Shown here piece by piece: positions 17,043 through 25,851 of a stretch of 64,000 bases of DNA (positions are counted from its first letter, which is position 1; every line of letters starts with the position of its first letter). The translations under genes and the position numbers were made by a program. The notes beneath the pieces are model-generated. The model was not told where the DNA came from. It made no database searches and was given only the letters and a program-made list of their open reading frames with translations. The DNA is from Mesobacillus campisalis (GTDB lineage: Bacteria > Bacillota > Bacilli > Bacillales > Cytobacillaceae): NCBI RefSeq assembly GCF_000986785.1, contig NZ_LAYY01000004.1, forward strand, positions 124,001 through 188,000. The letters run 5' to 3'.

Positions 17043-17133
17043 TGACTGTGTTTGGTACACCGGGGCAGGGCAATTTAATAATCTGCAAGTGATAATGATT
17101 AAACAGATGAGAAGTTAGGAAAGTAGTTCCAAT

Positions 17134-17170
17134 GGGCCGTTTGGTGTTAGCAGCACCATCGGTCCTTTTA
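17134..17170 (+). terminator. Terminator hairpin of the dispersed Hol-Tox-type family
   Basis: GGGCCGTTTGGTGTT...AGCACCATCGGTCCTTTT forms a hairpin with arms GGTG/CACC and GGCCG/CGGTC. It is closely related to the terminators of the toxin loci at 31852 and 35439, but here it stands alone about 100 bp after the esterase. It probably ends the operon. The remainder of 17043-17276 shows nothing else recognisable. Confidence 0.6.
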
Positions 17171-17276
17171 TATTAGAAGCCTATTTACATTCGAATGCTC
17201 AATTTAGAAAAATGTATATTTCTGGATGAAACCATGATATAAAGAATCTAAACCAATTTTAAATAGGGGGATATGT

Positions 17277-17711
17277 ATGAAGTACGGGGCCATCATCCCA
17301 GCCGTAATCCTTGATGTCGTTGCTGTTTATTGTGTTCATATGGCATTCACCCTGAATCAAGGGACCGCGCCTTTCATTCTTCGAATAATAGCCGCTTTAG
17401 TATTGGGGTATTTCGGCTATGTTTGTTATAGGGACTTTCAAAAAAACAGGGAAGCCCATGTAAGAAAATGGTGTGAAAAGGACCGTGAAAAGGGAGTTAT
17501 TGTGTATGCCCTTATTCACGGGGTATTAGGTTACGGCATTCCTGTCGGGTATATCTCCTGGGTGCTGCAGACCGAATTTGAATATACTCAGGATCCATTG
17601 TGGTTTTCTGCGATTTTAACGTTGATTCCATTTTCACTTATGGGCGTTTGTTTTGGATGGTACACCTGGTCTCAATTAAAGAAAGATGCGGAAAAATTAG
17701 GACTGTGTTGA
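17277..17711 (+). CDS. Uncharacterised four-helix membrane protein
   Basis: A 144-residue protein with four predicted membrane segments (about residues 5-25, 33-50, 72-92 and 107-128) and a positively charged loop (DFQKNREAHVRKWCEKDREK) between the second and third. The start ATG follows AGGGGGAT. I do not recognise a family. The stop codon is embedded in a hairpin. It stands alone between the quaternary-amine operon and a convergent glycosyltransferase. Confidence 0.75.
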   Translation: MKYGAIIPAVILDVVAVYCVHMAFTLNQGTAPFILRIIAALVLGYFGYVCYRDFQKNREAHVRKWCEKDREKGVIVYALIHGVLGYGIPVGYISWVLQTEFEYTQDPLWFSAILTLIPFSLMGVCFGWYTWSQLKKDAEKLGLC

Positions 17712-17731
17712 AAGAGGGCACACACAGTCCT
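17699..17731 (+). terminator. Hairpin overlapping the stop codon of the small membrane protein
   Basis: AGGACTGTGT / ACACAGTCCT, a perfect 10-bp stem that includes the TGA of the preceding gene and lies between convergent genes. It has a weak T tract on the plus side. Confidence 0.55.
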
Positions 17732-17759
17732 TCTTAGGCAAGATTTTCAGGGCACAACC

Positions 17760-18914
17760 TTACTTCTCTATTAAAAGACGAAATTCTGCCTCTGTTTCGT
17801 AGTGGGCGACTTCCTGATTCAAAATGAATTTCAAAATGTCGTCTGCGGCTTTCTGATTTGAGAATGTTCGCTGGGATTGAATGATTTGCCTTAGTCTCTC
17901 GCCGTCATTGACCAGCAAATCTGATAACGAATCTTTAATGTCATCCGGATTTCTGCATATAATCCCCAAATGATTATTTTCCGCAAACTTCGGATTATCA
18001 GCTTCCTGTCCGGGCAGAGCACCAGTGATGACGAGTGGGGTGTTTGAGGCAACCGCCTCGTACATGACATTGGGACTTGCCCTAGTAAAAATAAGATCGG
18101 AATGGAGCATCAATTGATGGATATTCTCGGTAAAGCCATAGATATGAACCCTGTCTCCGTATCGCTTCTTTAACGAGAGTTCCAGGTTCGACTTCAGTTT
18201 CTCGTTTCGTCCTGCAACAATGCGGACATTGCAATCGAAATGATCCAGGAGATTTTTGGCGATTTTCTTCATGTTTCCCGCCCCTTCGCCGCCGCCCATC
18301 ACCAGGCAGTTCAAGGGCGCAGTTGGAAGGGGCTCTGTTTTTTTGCTGCCGGTTTTCGGATAAAACCGGGAACGGACAGGCAAGCCGAAAACACCAATCT
18401 GGCTGGGAGGTATCCCATATTTTTCGAGGCACAATTGTTTAGCTTCCATGGTTGGACTAATGATAAAATCGGCTCTTTTATCTACCCATAGCGGGTAAAT
18501 ATTGACAAGGTCGGCAATAAGGATGACAAAGGGAATTTGAAGCTTCTTCTTCTCCATGATATTTAGTACAGAGCCTACAAAATTGGGATGGACAGACAAA
18601 ATAATATCCGGCTGCAGCTCCTTTATGAGCGCCAGGAACCTTTCTTCAATCAAGGCCTCCACCAGATGGTCCACAATGGAAGGGGCCATAGCGGACAAAT
18701 TCCATATCACATTCCATACTGATTCAGCTCTTCTCGTAATCGGGCCATAAGCCTTGCCGATCTTCTCCAAAGCCCTGCCACCCAGCGAAAATCCATCAAC
18801 CACATGAATTTCGGCATGGCGGTATGCCCTTATTTTTTCAGATAAGGCTTCAGTTATGCTCTTGTGCCCATGTCCTGTGTGTTCTGAAGAAATGATAAGA
18901 ATTTTTTTCGTCAT
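17760..18914 (-). CDS. MGDG synthase/UgtP-family glycosyltransferase
   Basis: A 384-residue protein. The N-terminus KILIISSEHTGHGHKSITEAL is the MGDG-synthase domain, followed by HPNFVGSVLNIM and FVILIADLVNIYPLWV. The C-terminal GT28-type half has CLVMGGGEGAGNMKKIA and the donor-binding region FTRASPNVMYEAVASNTPLVI. UgtP homologues transfer glucose from UDP-glucose to diacylglycerol at the membrane to make glycolipids. The GHGH motif is that of the diacylglycerol glycosyltransferases. It is a single gene, convergent with the preceding one. Family confident; the exact sugar and lipid are not. Confidence 0.85.
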   Translation of the reverse strand: MTKKILIISSEHTGHGHKSITEALSEKIRAYRHAEIHVVDGFSLGGRALEKIGKAYGPITRRAESVWNVIWNLSAMAPSIVDHLVEALIEERFLALIKELQPDIILSVHPNFVGSVLNIMEKKKLQIPFVILIADLVNIYPLWVDKRADFIISPTMEAKQLCLEKYGIPPSQIGVFGLPVRSRFYPKTGSKKTEPLPTAPLNCLVMGGGEGAGNMKKIAKNLLDHFDCNVRIVAGRNEKLKSNLELSLKKRYGDRVHIYGFTENIHQLMLHSDLIFTRASPNVMYEAVASNTPLVITGALPGQEADNPKFAENNHLGIICRNPDDIKDSLSDLLVNDGERLRQIIQSQRTFSNQKAADDILKFILNQEVAHYETEAEFRLLIEK

Positions 18915-19113
18915 TTTATCAGCCTCTCGTCTATGCCTTATATGACTGCATAATATCAGAAGCTCACGGGTTTTTTATCGTTTCTACAGAATCTTAATGC
19001 GAACTTTACATGGTTTTCCTGGAGCGAACAATACATTAACCAACTATACAGAAAGTACATATAAGCATGGAGAGACTACATTCCCACCAATCCCATTTCC
19101 TATACCACACTAC

Positions 19114-20562
19114 TCAGATTAGCTTGCGTATTAGCATGGATAAACGGAAGAGACCATCCTCCAGATCTGAAAGGGATGCATAGGAATAGGAAATGCGTAA
19201 ATATTGATCAGCCTGGTGATCGTAGACGTTACCAGGATTTAGCAATAAACCTTCTTCCAGGGCCAATTCAAAAAGTTTTCTTAAAGAAACGGACGGCAGT
19301 AAACACAGCCAAATATAAAATCCTCCACTTGGTTTTTCCCATGTTGCTAGGTCCGAAAAATGTTTATTCAACGTTTTTAAGGTAAAATCCCTTCGGATTC
19401 TAAGTTTATTTCGAATGTCAACAAGATGCTTTTGATAAAGTCCACTCGAAAACCATTCTGCTGCAGCATATTGCGATAAAGAACTGGAACCGTAGTCGGT
19501 CTGCATCTTAATATCGGCCAAGTGCCCGATAGCCGGCTCCGGACCGACAACCCACCCAATTCTAAGGCCAGGGCTCAAACTTTTGGACAAGCCTCCCAAA
19601 TACAAAACAAGCCCGTTTTTGTCAAAAGCCTTTAGAGGTTTTGGCGGCTTTTCATCCAGCCATAATTCCCGGTACACGTCATCTTCCACGAGAGGCAATT
19701 GGGCTTTGCGGCAGATGTTCAACAATTCATTCCGTCTTTGGGCAGTCATTAAGGTCCCGGTAGGGTTGTGAAAGGAAGGAATGGTATAAAGCAGCGAGGC
19801 ATTATGAAGCTTTTTAAGATCCGGAATAGGATCGACCTTGATTCCTTCCTTATCCATGGGGATGCCCGCCAATTTCATGCCCGCTGACTGAAAGACATGC
19901 AGGGATTGAAGGTACGATGGCTTTTCCGTCAGTACCGAGGAACCTTTATGCAATTATCCAACGCTAATGAGCTGCAAGGCTTGCAGGGCGCCGGAAACGA
20001 TTAATATGGAAGAAGGGGAAGCGTGAATTCCAATGGTTTTTAAATAGCTGCTTATTTCCTGCCTTAGGGGCAGTAAACCTTTTGGTTCCTCATAGCCATA
20101 AGAAATATTTTTGGCGGATAGTGCTTCATAAACCTTTTTCATGGATGCCATGGGGAAAAGCTCGGGTGATAATTCTCCTGTCCCTAAACGAATGATGTCA
20201 GGAATGAATTCGGCCTGATTGATTTCTTGAATGGTAGGCAAATTTGGCTTATGAATTCCCGACTGAACATACGAACTCCAGTCAGGAGGAGGAGATGTCG
20301 CCAAAAGGTTCCATGTATTATTGACCACTCTTGTGCCGCTGCCGCCTTTCCCTTCGATCAGCCCCTCCGCCGCCAATTCTTCATAAGCCGCAACAATGGT
20401 ACTCCGATTCACCTCAATTACTTTTGCCAGCGTCCGCTGGGGAGGAAGCTTATAGCCAATCGTCCATTCACCGTTCGTGATTTTCCCTTTAATAAAATCC
20501 GTGATTTGTTTGTGCAAGGGTACCGCCGAAGACTTATTGGGCTTCCAATTCATTAACTCCAT
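19114..20562 (-). pseudogene. MocR/GabR-type regulator (GntR HTH + aminotransferase domain) with an in-frame stop
   Basis: Two stretches in the same frame make one 483-codon MocR-type gene. The N-terminal part from ATG 20562 (AAAGGAG 8 nt upstream) contains the GntR winged helix (PPQRTLAKVIEVNRSTIVAAYEEL reads across the recognition helix, split by position). The rest is a type I aminotransferase fold with the PLP lysine in LGGLSKSLSPGLRIG. After ...LQLISVG a TAA codon replaces what should be a leucine, and the frame continues at once as LHKGSSVLTEKPSYL. No frameshift is needed. The protein is therefore truncated to about 202 residues unless the stop is read through or the TTG after it is used. 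It is divergent from a LysE exporter, its probable target. Confidence 0.85.
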
Positions 20563-20604
20563 ACTTTGTTCTCCTTTTTTATGCATGTAAAAATATTATA
20601 TATC

Positions 20605-20636
20605 TTGGTTGGTTCAGGAACCATCCAATTGGTTGG
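20605..20636. promoter_or_regulatory. Probable MocR operator between the regulator and lysE
   Basis: Two direct copies of TTGGTTGG, 24 bp apart start to start, flank the perfect palindrome GGTTC-AG-GAACC (20611-20622). Direct repeats plus a palindrome in a divergent promoter are typical of MocR/GabR operators. Confidence 0.5.
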
Positions 20637-20698
20637 AGACAGGAGTTGAAATATCAACTAAAATAACACTATTGATTAAAAGAAAGGAAGAATTTCGA

Positions 20699-21316
20699 AT
20701 GTTGGAGCCATTTATTCATGGATTCATCCTGGCACTGGGACTCATTCTGCCGCTTGGTGTTCAAAATGTATTTGTTTTTAACCAAGGGGCGCTTCAGCCA
20801 CGCCTTGTTAAGGCACTGCCAGTCGTGATTACCGCTTCTGTGTGTGATACCCTTCTGATTCTGGTATCGGTTTTGGGTGTTTCGCTACTGGTCTTAGGGT
20901 CATTCTGGCTGAAAACAGTCCTTTTAGGATCAGGTTTTATTTTTTTGATCTACATGGGCTGGACCACCTGGAAAAGCAAAACAGGCGATGATAAAGATGA
21001 AGTATTGCGGAAGTTTTCGCTGAAGAAACAAGTACTCTTCGCAGCATCGGTCTCGCTGCTCAACCCGCATGCCATAATGGACACTGTAGGCGTAATCGGA
21101 CCTAGCTCAATAAAATACGAGGGAGAGGAAAAGGCGATCTTTACCGTTGCCTGTATCCTTGTTTCATGGATTTGTTTTTTAGGGCTGGCCATCATGGGAA
21201 GAATAAGCGGGAAGCTCGATAAATCTGGTAGGTTTATGCTGATGTTGAATAAAATATCCGCTATCGTCATGTGGGGAGCAGCCGTTTATCTTGGGATTTC
21301 GCTGATTCAGCAATAG
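20699..21316 (+). CDS. LysE/ArgO-type amino acid exporter
   Basis: About 205 residues. ATG 20699 with AAAGGAAG upstream is preferred over an earlier ATG at 20609 that would fall in the operator. The sequence begins MLEPFIHGFILALGLILPLG and contains the LysE-type QNVFVFNQGA, with six hydrophobic segments and the conserved SLLNPHAIMDTVGVIG motif. It should export a basic or other amino acid across the membrane. It is transcribed divergently from the broken MocR regulator, whose PLP domain would normally sense the amino compound. Confidence 0.9.
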   Translation: MLEPFIHGFILALGLILPLGVQNVFVFNQGALQPRLVKALPVVITASVCDTLLILVSVLGVSLLVLGSFWLKTVLLGSGFIFLIYMGWTTWKSKTGDDKDEVLRKFSLKKQVLFAASVSLLNPHAIMDTVGVIGPSSIKYEGEEKAIFTVACILVSWICFLGLAIMGRISGKLDKSGRFMLMLNKISAIVMWGAAVYLGISLIQQ

Positions 21317-21332
21317 ACGGGGTAGTAGTTGT

Positions 21333-21440
21333 CGAAAATGGCGGTGATTCGGACACGAGCCCAGGTTTTCGTTGGAGAGTTGTCCGAATGTAGGGATGAT
21401 TCGGACACAATTCCTGGTTTCAATGAAGACATGTCGAAAA
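21333..21440. repeat. Two-unit 52-bp repeat (TGATTCGGACAC family)
   Basis: TGATTCGGACAC begins at 21345 and again at 21397, a spacing of exactly 52 bp, each followed by a related CCTGGTTT-like tract. TTCGGACA at 21348 and TGTCCGAA at 21381 form a perfect dyad, so each unit can fold. The period equals that of unrelated arrays at 30921 and 33247. Confidence 0.75.
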
Positions 21441-21545
21441 GTAAGGTTCAATCGTACTTGTATGTTGATTTTTCACCGGTTTTTAACAAACGGTTAATCA
21501 AAGATTTTCATTTAAATAAAATGATTTCCAAGGAGTAGTGAATAA

Positions 21546-21995
21546 ATGGAGGATCAGCAATCAAAAGAAGTCCAGGCAGTTTATAAACAGCTAATAGAGG
21601 CCTGGAATAATCAAAATGCTCGCGGAATGGCAGATCTATTTGCAGAAAATGGTGAAAGCATTGGTTTTGATGGAAGCCAGTCTATTGGCAGGGAAGAGAT
21701 ATTTTCGCACCTGGATCCAATCTTTGAACACCATCAAACGGCCCAATTTGTCAGCAAGGTAAAAAATGTGCACCTTTTAAGTTCGAACGTCGTAATGATT
21801 AGAGCCATTGCCGGAATGATTCCGCCCCAGTCATCCGACCTTAACCCTAATGTAAATACGCATCACACTCTTATTTTAGTAAAAAAGGCTGGAAAATGGT
21901 ATATCCAGCTATTTCAAAATACTCCTGCCCAGTTTCACGGCAGACCGGAATTAGTGGAACGTATGACAGAAGAGTTAAGGCAATTGTTAACATAA
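21546..21995 (+). CDS. SgcJ/EcaC/DUF4440-type NTF2-like protein
   Basis: A 149-residue protein with an NTF2/SnoaL-like cone fold pattern. It has an N-terminal helix (VYKQLIEAWNNQNARGMADLF), then FAENGESIGFDG, and the C-terminal strand pair HHTLILVKKAGKWYIQLFQNTPA. Members of this group often act on small organic molecules or have no enzyme activity. Context gives no substrate. It starts at ATG with GGAGTAG upstream. Confidence 0.8.
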   Translation: MEDQQSKEVQAVYKQLIEAWNNQNARGMADLFAENGESIGFDGSQSIGREEIFSHLDPIFEHHQTAQFVSKVKNVHLLSSNVVMIRAIAGMIPPQSSDLNPNVNTHHTLILVKKAGKWYIQLFQNTPAQFHGRPELVERMTEELRQLLT

Positions 21996-22131
21996 CAAGG
22001 TTGTCTGAAGTGCCGCTATTTTGTTTGGCCAAATTTTTAAAGGGCGGTTAGAGAGGTTGATTTTGGGCCAATCTGTGTCATTATTAAATCAAAATCCTAC
22101 ATACTTTAATGAACGAAGGAGTCGATTTTTT

Positions 22132-22533
22132 GTGGTGAAAAAAGTTTCGACCTTTTTAATGTTTCAAGAGGCAAATGCAGAAGAGGCAATGAATTTTTAT
22201 ACTTCACTAATAGAGGATTCGGAAATTATTAGCATCACCCGGTATGGAGCGAATGAATCTGGAGACGAGGGAACGGTGATGCAGGCCACCTTCTCTTTAA
22301 AAGGGCAGGAATTCATGTGCATTGACAGCAATGTAAAGCACCAGTTTTCGTTTACCCCTTCATTCTCCATCTTTTTAACATGTGACACAGAAGAGGAGCT
22401 GGACAGCCTTTATGAGAAACTGCTCGAAGGCGGCCAGGCGCTTATGCCAATTGGCGATTATGGGTTCAGCAAGAAATTTGGCTGGATCAATGATCGCTTC
22501 GGAGTGTCTTGGCAATTGAATCTTCCGTTGTAA
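22132..22533 (+). CDS. VOC-family (PhnB-like) protein
   Basis: About 133 residues from GTG 22132 (GAAGGAG upstream); an upstream TTG frame extension to 22021 is less likely. The sequence (KVSTFLMFQEANAEEAMNFY, later QEFMCIDSNVKHQFSFTPS and FGWINDRFGVSWQL) matches the PhnB/3-demethylubiquinone methyltransferase-like branch of the vicinal oxygen chelate superfamily. The function is unknown; relatives include glyoxalase- and bleomycin-resistance-like proteins. Confidence 0.8.
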   Translation: MVKKVSTFLMFQEANAEEAMNFYTSLIEDSEIISITRYGANESGDEGTVMQATFSLKGQEFMCIDSNVKHQFSFTPSFSIFLTCDTEEELDSLYEKLLEGGQALMPIGDYGFSKKFGWINDRFGVSWQLNLPL

Positions 22534-22617
22534 ATCATTAGTTTTTTAAACCACAAGGTAATCAGTTAATCTCAAAAAGTGCACCAGAAAATGACAAACC
22601 ATACATCATTTCCAAAG

Positions 22618-22660
22618 CCCAATTCCCTTCAGAAACAAAGGGAAATTGGGTTTTTCTTTT
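22618..22660 (+). terminator. Rho-independent terminator
   Basis: CCCAATTCCCTT / AAGGGAAATTGGG followed by TTTTTCTTTT. It closes the VOC gene transcript. Confidence 0.85.
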
Positions 22661-22708
22661 TAAAAACACTTAAAAAGGGCATTAAAATTTTATTGTTGTT
22701 GTATCCAT

Positions 22709-22762
22709 TATAGTGTACGATACATAGTATAAACCATATAGTGTATGTCATATAGTATATAA
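22709..22762. promoter_or_regulatory. PadR operator/promoter region
   Basis: Four copies of a TATAGTRTA-like motif lie within 55 bp directly upstream of the PadR gene, in partly palindromic arrangement. PadR regulators commonly bind such AT-rich symmetric sites in their own promoters, so autoregulation is likely. Confidence 0.5.
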
Positions 22763-22777
22763 AATTGAGGTGGGTGA

Positions 22778-23125
22778 ATGAGTACTTTACTAAATTCATT
22801 AACGACAGAGCTAAGGAGAGGAACGTTGACATTAGCCGTTTTAAGTCAATTGCGAACACCCCAGTATGGATATTCCCTTGTTCAATTATTGGAATCATCA
22901 GGTATCAATATTGATCAAAGCACCTTATATCCTTTGCTTCGGCGTTTAGAAAAGCAAGAGCTAGTAACCAGCAGTTGGGATACATCGGAGAGCAGGCCGC
23001 GGAAGTATTATGTTTTAAGTGAATTCGGGCTGGAAATCTTTTTGCAGTTAAGAGAGGAATGGATCAGTAATTCGAAGATGCTTTATGGTTTATTAAAAGG
23101 GGATGGGGAAGATGAACTTGATTGA
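22778..23125 (+). CDS. PadR family transcriptional regulator
   Basis: A 115-residue winged-helix protein. The segment TELRRGTLTLAVLSQLRTPQ and YGYSLVQLLESSGINIDQST followed by LYPLLRRLEKQELVTSSWDT is the PadR DNA-binding domain, and the wing continues as SRPRKYYVLSEFG. It is short (PadR-s1 type). The following membrane gene overlaps its 3' end, the usual PadR/HAAS pair in Firmicutes, in which the regulator responds to envelope or antibiotic stress. Confidence 0.9.
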   Translation: MSTLLNSLTTELRRGTLTLAVLSQLRTPQYGYSLVQLLESSGINIDQSTLYPLLRRLEKQELVTSSWDTSESRPRKYYVLSEFGLEIFLQLREEWISNSKMLYGLLKGDGEDELD

Positions 23126-24110
23126 AGTGTATATTCATGAAGTCACTCGCAGGCTGCCTGAGAAAAGCCGTGCAGATATTGCTTTAGAGCTGCGTTCAAC
23201 CATTGAGGATACATTGCCTGATGAGTATTCCGAGGAAGATGTTAAGACGGTCCTTGAAAAATTAGGGAATCCGGCAGCCTTAGCGAGCAGGTACCGGGAT
23301 CAGCCTATGCATCTTATAGGTCCACGCTATTTTGATGTATATGTTTCGTTATTGAAAATGATTTTACCTATTGCCGCGGTAATCGCGCTGATTTCCATGT
23401 TTGCGGAATACTTCATTAGTTACAGCGGGGAAGAATCGATTGTAAATGTTGTTCTCACCATTTTAGGCAAAGGAATCGCGATGATCATCGAAGTGGGAAT
23501 TCAAGTCTTCTTCTGGTTAACACTCACATTCGCTATTATAGAACGAACGGATAAAGGGATAGACCAGGTGCCCTTATCATCAAGCCTTAAAAAATGGACG
23601 GCAGATGATTTGAAAAACATCGCATATATTCCTAAGAAAAAAGCGATTTCAAAGTGCGAGGTTTTTGGAAGTTTAATGTGGACGGCGATTTGGGCGAGTC
23701 TTTATTTTTATGCGGATCATCTTATGGGAATTTATACAAACAGCGGAGAGGGGCTTGAATTCGTCATTCCAGCATTAAATCAGGAAGTTTTGCTTAGGTA
23801 TTGGCCCATCGTGATCGTAATCATCGCGCTCGAAATAGGCTTAGCTCTCTACAAACTATTCAAAGGCCAGTGGACGACTAAAATGGCCATCGTTAATACG
23901 GTTCTTGAGCTTTTCGCAACACTTGCATTCATTGTTATACTAACCAATCCCAACTTAATGAACCAGGAATTTATAACCTACATGAGTGATTTATTTACGA
24001 CAACAACCAAGCAATTTGAAATCTGGTTCATTGGCGGCGTGATCATTATCTTTATTCTAACTGCGGCCTTGAATATATTTGACGGGTTTCGTAAGGATCG
24101 AATCCATTAA
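23112..24110 (+). CDS. HAAS-domain membrane protein, PadR partner
   Basis: About 332 residues. The N-terminal ~70 residues (LIEVYIHEVTRRLPEKSRAD ... VLEKLGNPAALASRYRD) match the HAAS signalling domain. The rest has about six to seven membrane segments. ATG 23112 sits 9 nt after AAAAGGGG; ATG 23103 directly abuts that site and is less likely. It overlaps padR by 14 bp, so the two are translationally coupled. The molecular function is not established. Confidence 0.8.
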   Translation: MNLIEVYIHEVTRRLPEKSRADIALELRSTIEDTLPDEYSEEDVKTVLEKLGNPAALASRYRDQPMHLIGPRYFDVYVSLLKMILPIAAVIALISMFAEYFISYSGEESIVNVVLTILGKGIAMIIEVGIQVFFWLTLTFAIIERTDKGIDQVPLSSSLKKWTADDLKNIAYIPKKKAISKCEVFGSLMWTAIWASLYFYADHLMGIYTNSGEGLEFVIPALNQEVLLRYWPIVIVIIALEIGLALYKLFKGQWTTKMAIVNTVLELFATLAFIVILTNPNLMNQEFITYMSDLFTTTTKQFEIWFIGGVIIIFILTAALNIFDGFRKDRIH

Positions 24111-24126
24111 TTTTCTCATAAAAAAT

Positions 24127-24157
24127 AAGACCCTGGATCTTAAAAATCCGGGGTCTT
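24127..24157. terminator. Bidirectional terminator
   Basis: AAGACCCTGGAT / ATCCGGGGTCTT hairpin with T tracts on both strands, between convergent genes. Confidence 0.85.
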
Positions 24158-24170
24158 TTCGTATGGTAAT

Positions 24171-24797
24171 CTAATGTTGAGCCTTTTCAAGAGCCAATTT
24201 AATGCCAAAACCGATGAGAATCGTGCCTGTGATTCCTTCAATCATATTTTGTGTTCTAGGCTTCTTCATAAAAGCACTAATCTGATCAATCAGATAGACA
24301 TAAAGGAAAAACCATACGGCCGTTAATACTGTATATGTGAGGCCCATTATAAAAAACGGAACAAAATTATTGCTTCCTGATTCCACAAACTGAGGCAAAA
24401 AGGTTAAGAAAAAGACAGCGACTTTCGGGTTTAGGAGATTGGTAAGAAAGCCTTGTTTAAAACAAGATGTATTTGCGAACCTGCTTTTTGTGTTCGTCTC
24501 AACTGCTGGTTGACCCTTCTTCATTGTCCATAATGTCTTGGCCCCCAAATAAATTAAGTAAACGGCACCAACGTATTTGAAGACAGAAAATAAGAACGAG
24601 GATTTTACAATGATGGCTGAAAGTCCCAATACTGCAGCAGAAGTATGGATAAGAAGGGCGCAGCAAGTTCCTAGAGCTGTTTTAAGTCCACCGGCTCTCC
24701 CCAAGCTGACAGTGTTTTTGGTCGCGATGGCCGTATCGGGGCCGGGTAAAATAATAAGAAAGATGCACATTATGACAAACAGATAAAAATTTTCCAC
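24171..24797 (-). CDS. LysE/RhtB family translocator
   Basis: A 208-residue membrane protein with about six helices. The N-terminal FLIILPGPDTAIATKNTVSL and GLKTALGTCCALLIHTSAAV, together with the mid-protein FLTNLLNPKVAVFFLTFLPQF, are the hallmark RhtB/LysE-family motifs. It should export an amino acid or derivative. It has GGGGG-type spacing to ATG. It is not closely related to the LysE protein at 20699, which belongs to the ArgO-like branch. Confidence 0.9.
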   Translation of the reverse strand: MENFYLFVIMCIFLIILPGPDTAIATKNTVSLGRAGGLKTALGTCCALLIHTSAAVLGLSAIIVKSSFLFSVFKYVGAVYLIYLGAKTLWTMKKGQPAVETNTKSRFANTSCFKQGFLTNLLNPKVAVFFLTFLPQFVESGSNNFVPFFIMGLTYTVLTAVWFFLYVYLIDQISAFMKKPRTQNMIEGITGTILIGFGIKLALEKAQH

Positions 24798-24901
24798 TTT
24801 ATTACCCCCTTATAAGATAAGTTATAAGTTTGCAATTCTTATATTGTATTATAAATAATTGGTGTTTAGTTGAATATAGAAATTTGTTATCGTATTAATT
24901 A

Positions 24902-24935
24902 CAAAAAAATAAAGGAAGAAACCATTAGGCTTCCT
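24902..24935 (-). terminator. Terminator downstream of the MEDS-domain gene
   Basis: On the minus strand AGGAAG / CTTCCT is followed by TTATTTTTTT, directly after the stop of the gene at 24939. Confidence 0.7.
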
Positions 24936-24938
24936 CCT

Positions 24939-25613
24939 TCAATGCCACTTCTTAGCGAGTGTTTTGTAATATTCTTCCCTGAGAGCTCTTCTATCCAGCA
25001 GCTGCTGGATTCTTTTTTGGTTAGCTTCTGACACCGATCTTTCTGGTGTATTGTCCTGGTCATTTAAAAGAAAATTGTGATGACTTATAAGGCTCCCCTT
25101 AAGTTCTTCACTGACCCTATCCGAATCGTAGGCACAAACAGAGAGAAGTTTTTTGTCATTTACAATGATACCAGCTTCTTTTTCAGAGTTTGATAATTTT
25201 TTATGCACTTCAGCCTCATCTCCCCATTCTACGTGAGCCCAGCTTCGGACAGAAAATCCTTCCTCTGAATAACCTTCAATTAATTTGGGGAGATATTCGA
25301 AGATGGAATTACATCGAAAATCTCCCTTAACATAATAAAAATCATAATTATTGATAATCATCACTTTATTTAGTTGGTCTTTGCTCAACAGGGATGCAAA
25401 ACTTTTTTTCAACATTAGATTTATCCGATCATTTTCTATTATTAGGGAATATTGATTCTGTTCCAAACCGCACATAACAAATTCTGCTACATTTTTTATA
25501 TACTTTTCTATGTTCTCGAAAATATATAATATATGTCCCTCGGTAAGGTTTTTAAGGTGATTGACCGTTTCAAAATGCGTTTTCTCCAACACAGCACCCC
25601 ATTCTACTATCAA
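24939..25613 (-). CDS. MEDS (DcmR-like sensory) domain protein
   Basis: About 224 residues. LTEGHILYIFENIEKYIKNV and FVMCGLEQNQYSLIIENDRI match the start of the MEDS/DcmR sensory domain, which occurs in regulators and anti-sigma-like sensors. TTG 25613 is chosen because AAGAGGAAG lies 7 nt upstream; the frame is open to 25676. Just upstream on the same strand a CTTCTCC/GGAGGGAAG hairpin with seven T suggests a leader terminator. The C-terminal ~60 residues are charged and helical. The role is unknown. Confidence 0.65.
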   Translation of the reverse strand: MIVEWGAVLEKTHFETVNHLKNLTEGHILYIFENIEKYIKNVAEFVMCGLEQNQYSLIIENDRINLMLKKSFASLLSKDQLNKVMIINNYDFYYVKGDFRCNSIFEYLPKLIEGYSEEGFSVRSWAHVEWGDEAEVHKKLSNSEKEAGIIVNDKKLLSVCAYDSDRVSEELKGSLISHHNFLLNDQDNTPERSVSEANQKRIQQLLDRRALREEYYKTLAKKWH

Positions 25614-25677
25614 CGAATTACTTCCTCTTAAGCCAGTAAAAAAACTTCCCTCCGTTATTTGGGAGAAGTATAGCAAA

Positions 25678-25700
25678 AAGGTATCCTTAAATACCTTTTA
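25678..25700. terminator. Small hairpin, possible terminator/attenuator
   Basis: AAAGGTAT / ATACCTTT inverted repeat followed by TT on the plus strand, in the divergent region between the MEDS gene and the quinone reductase gene. The rest of 25700-25851 contains TTACTAT...ATAGTAA and two ATTCGTA copies that could be an operator. Confidence 0.4.
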
Positions 25701-25851
25701 GCTACATATATATTCAAGCATATCATTGATTTTAAGAAAATGTATGAAAATTTTGTCATATTAAGTGATGCTTTAAAAAAGGTTTACTATCGGTCTATTC
25801 ATTCGTAATATTCGTATCATAGTAAGGATAAAACGAATTTGAGGTGGATAA

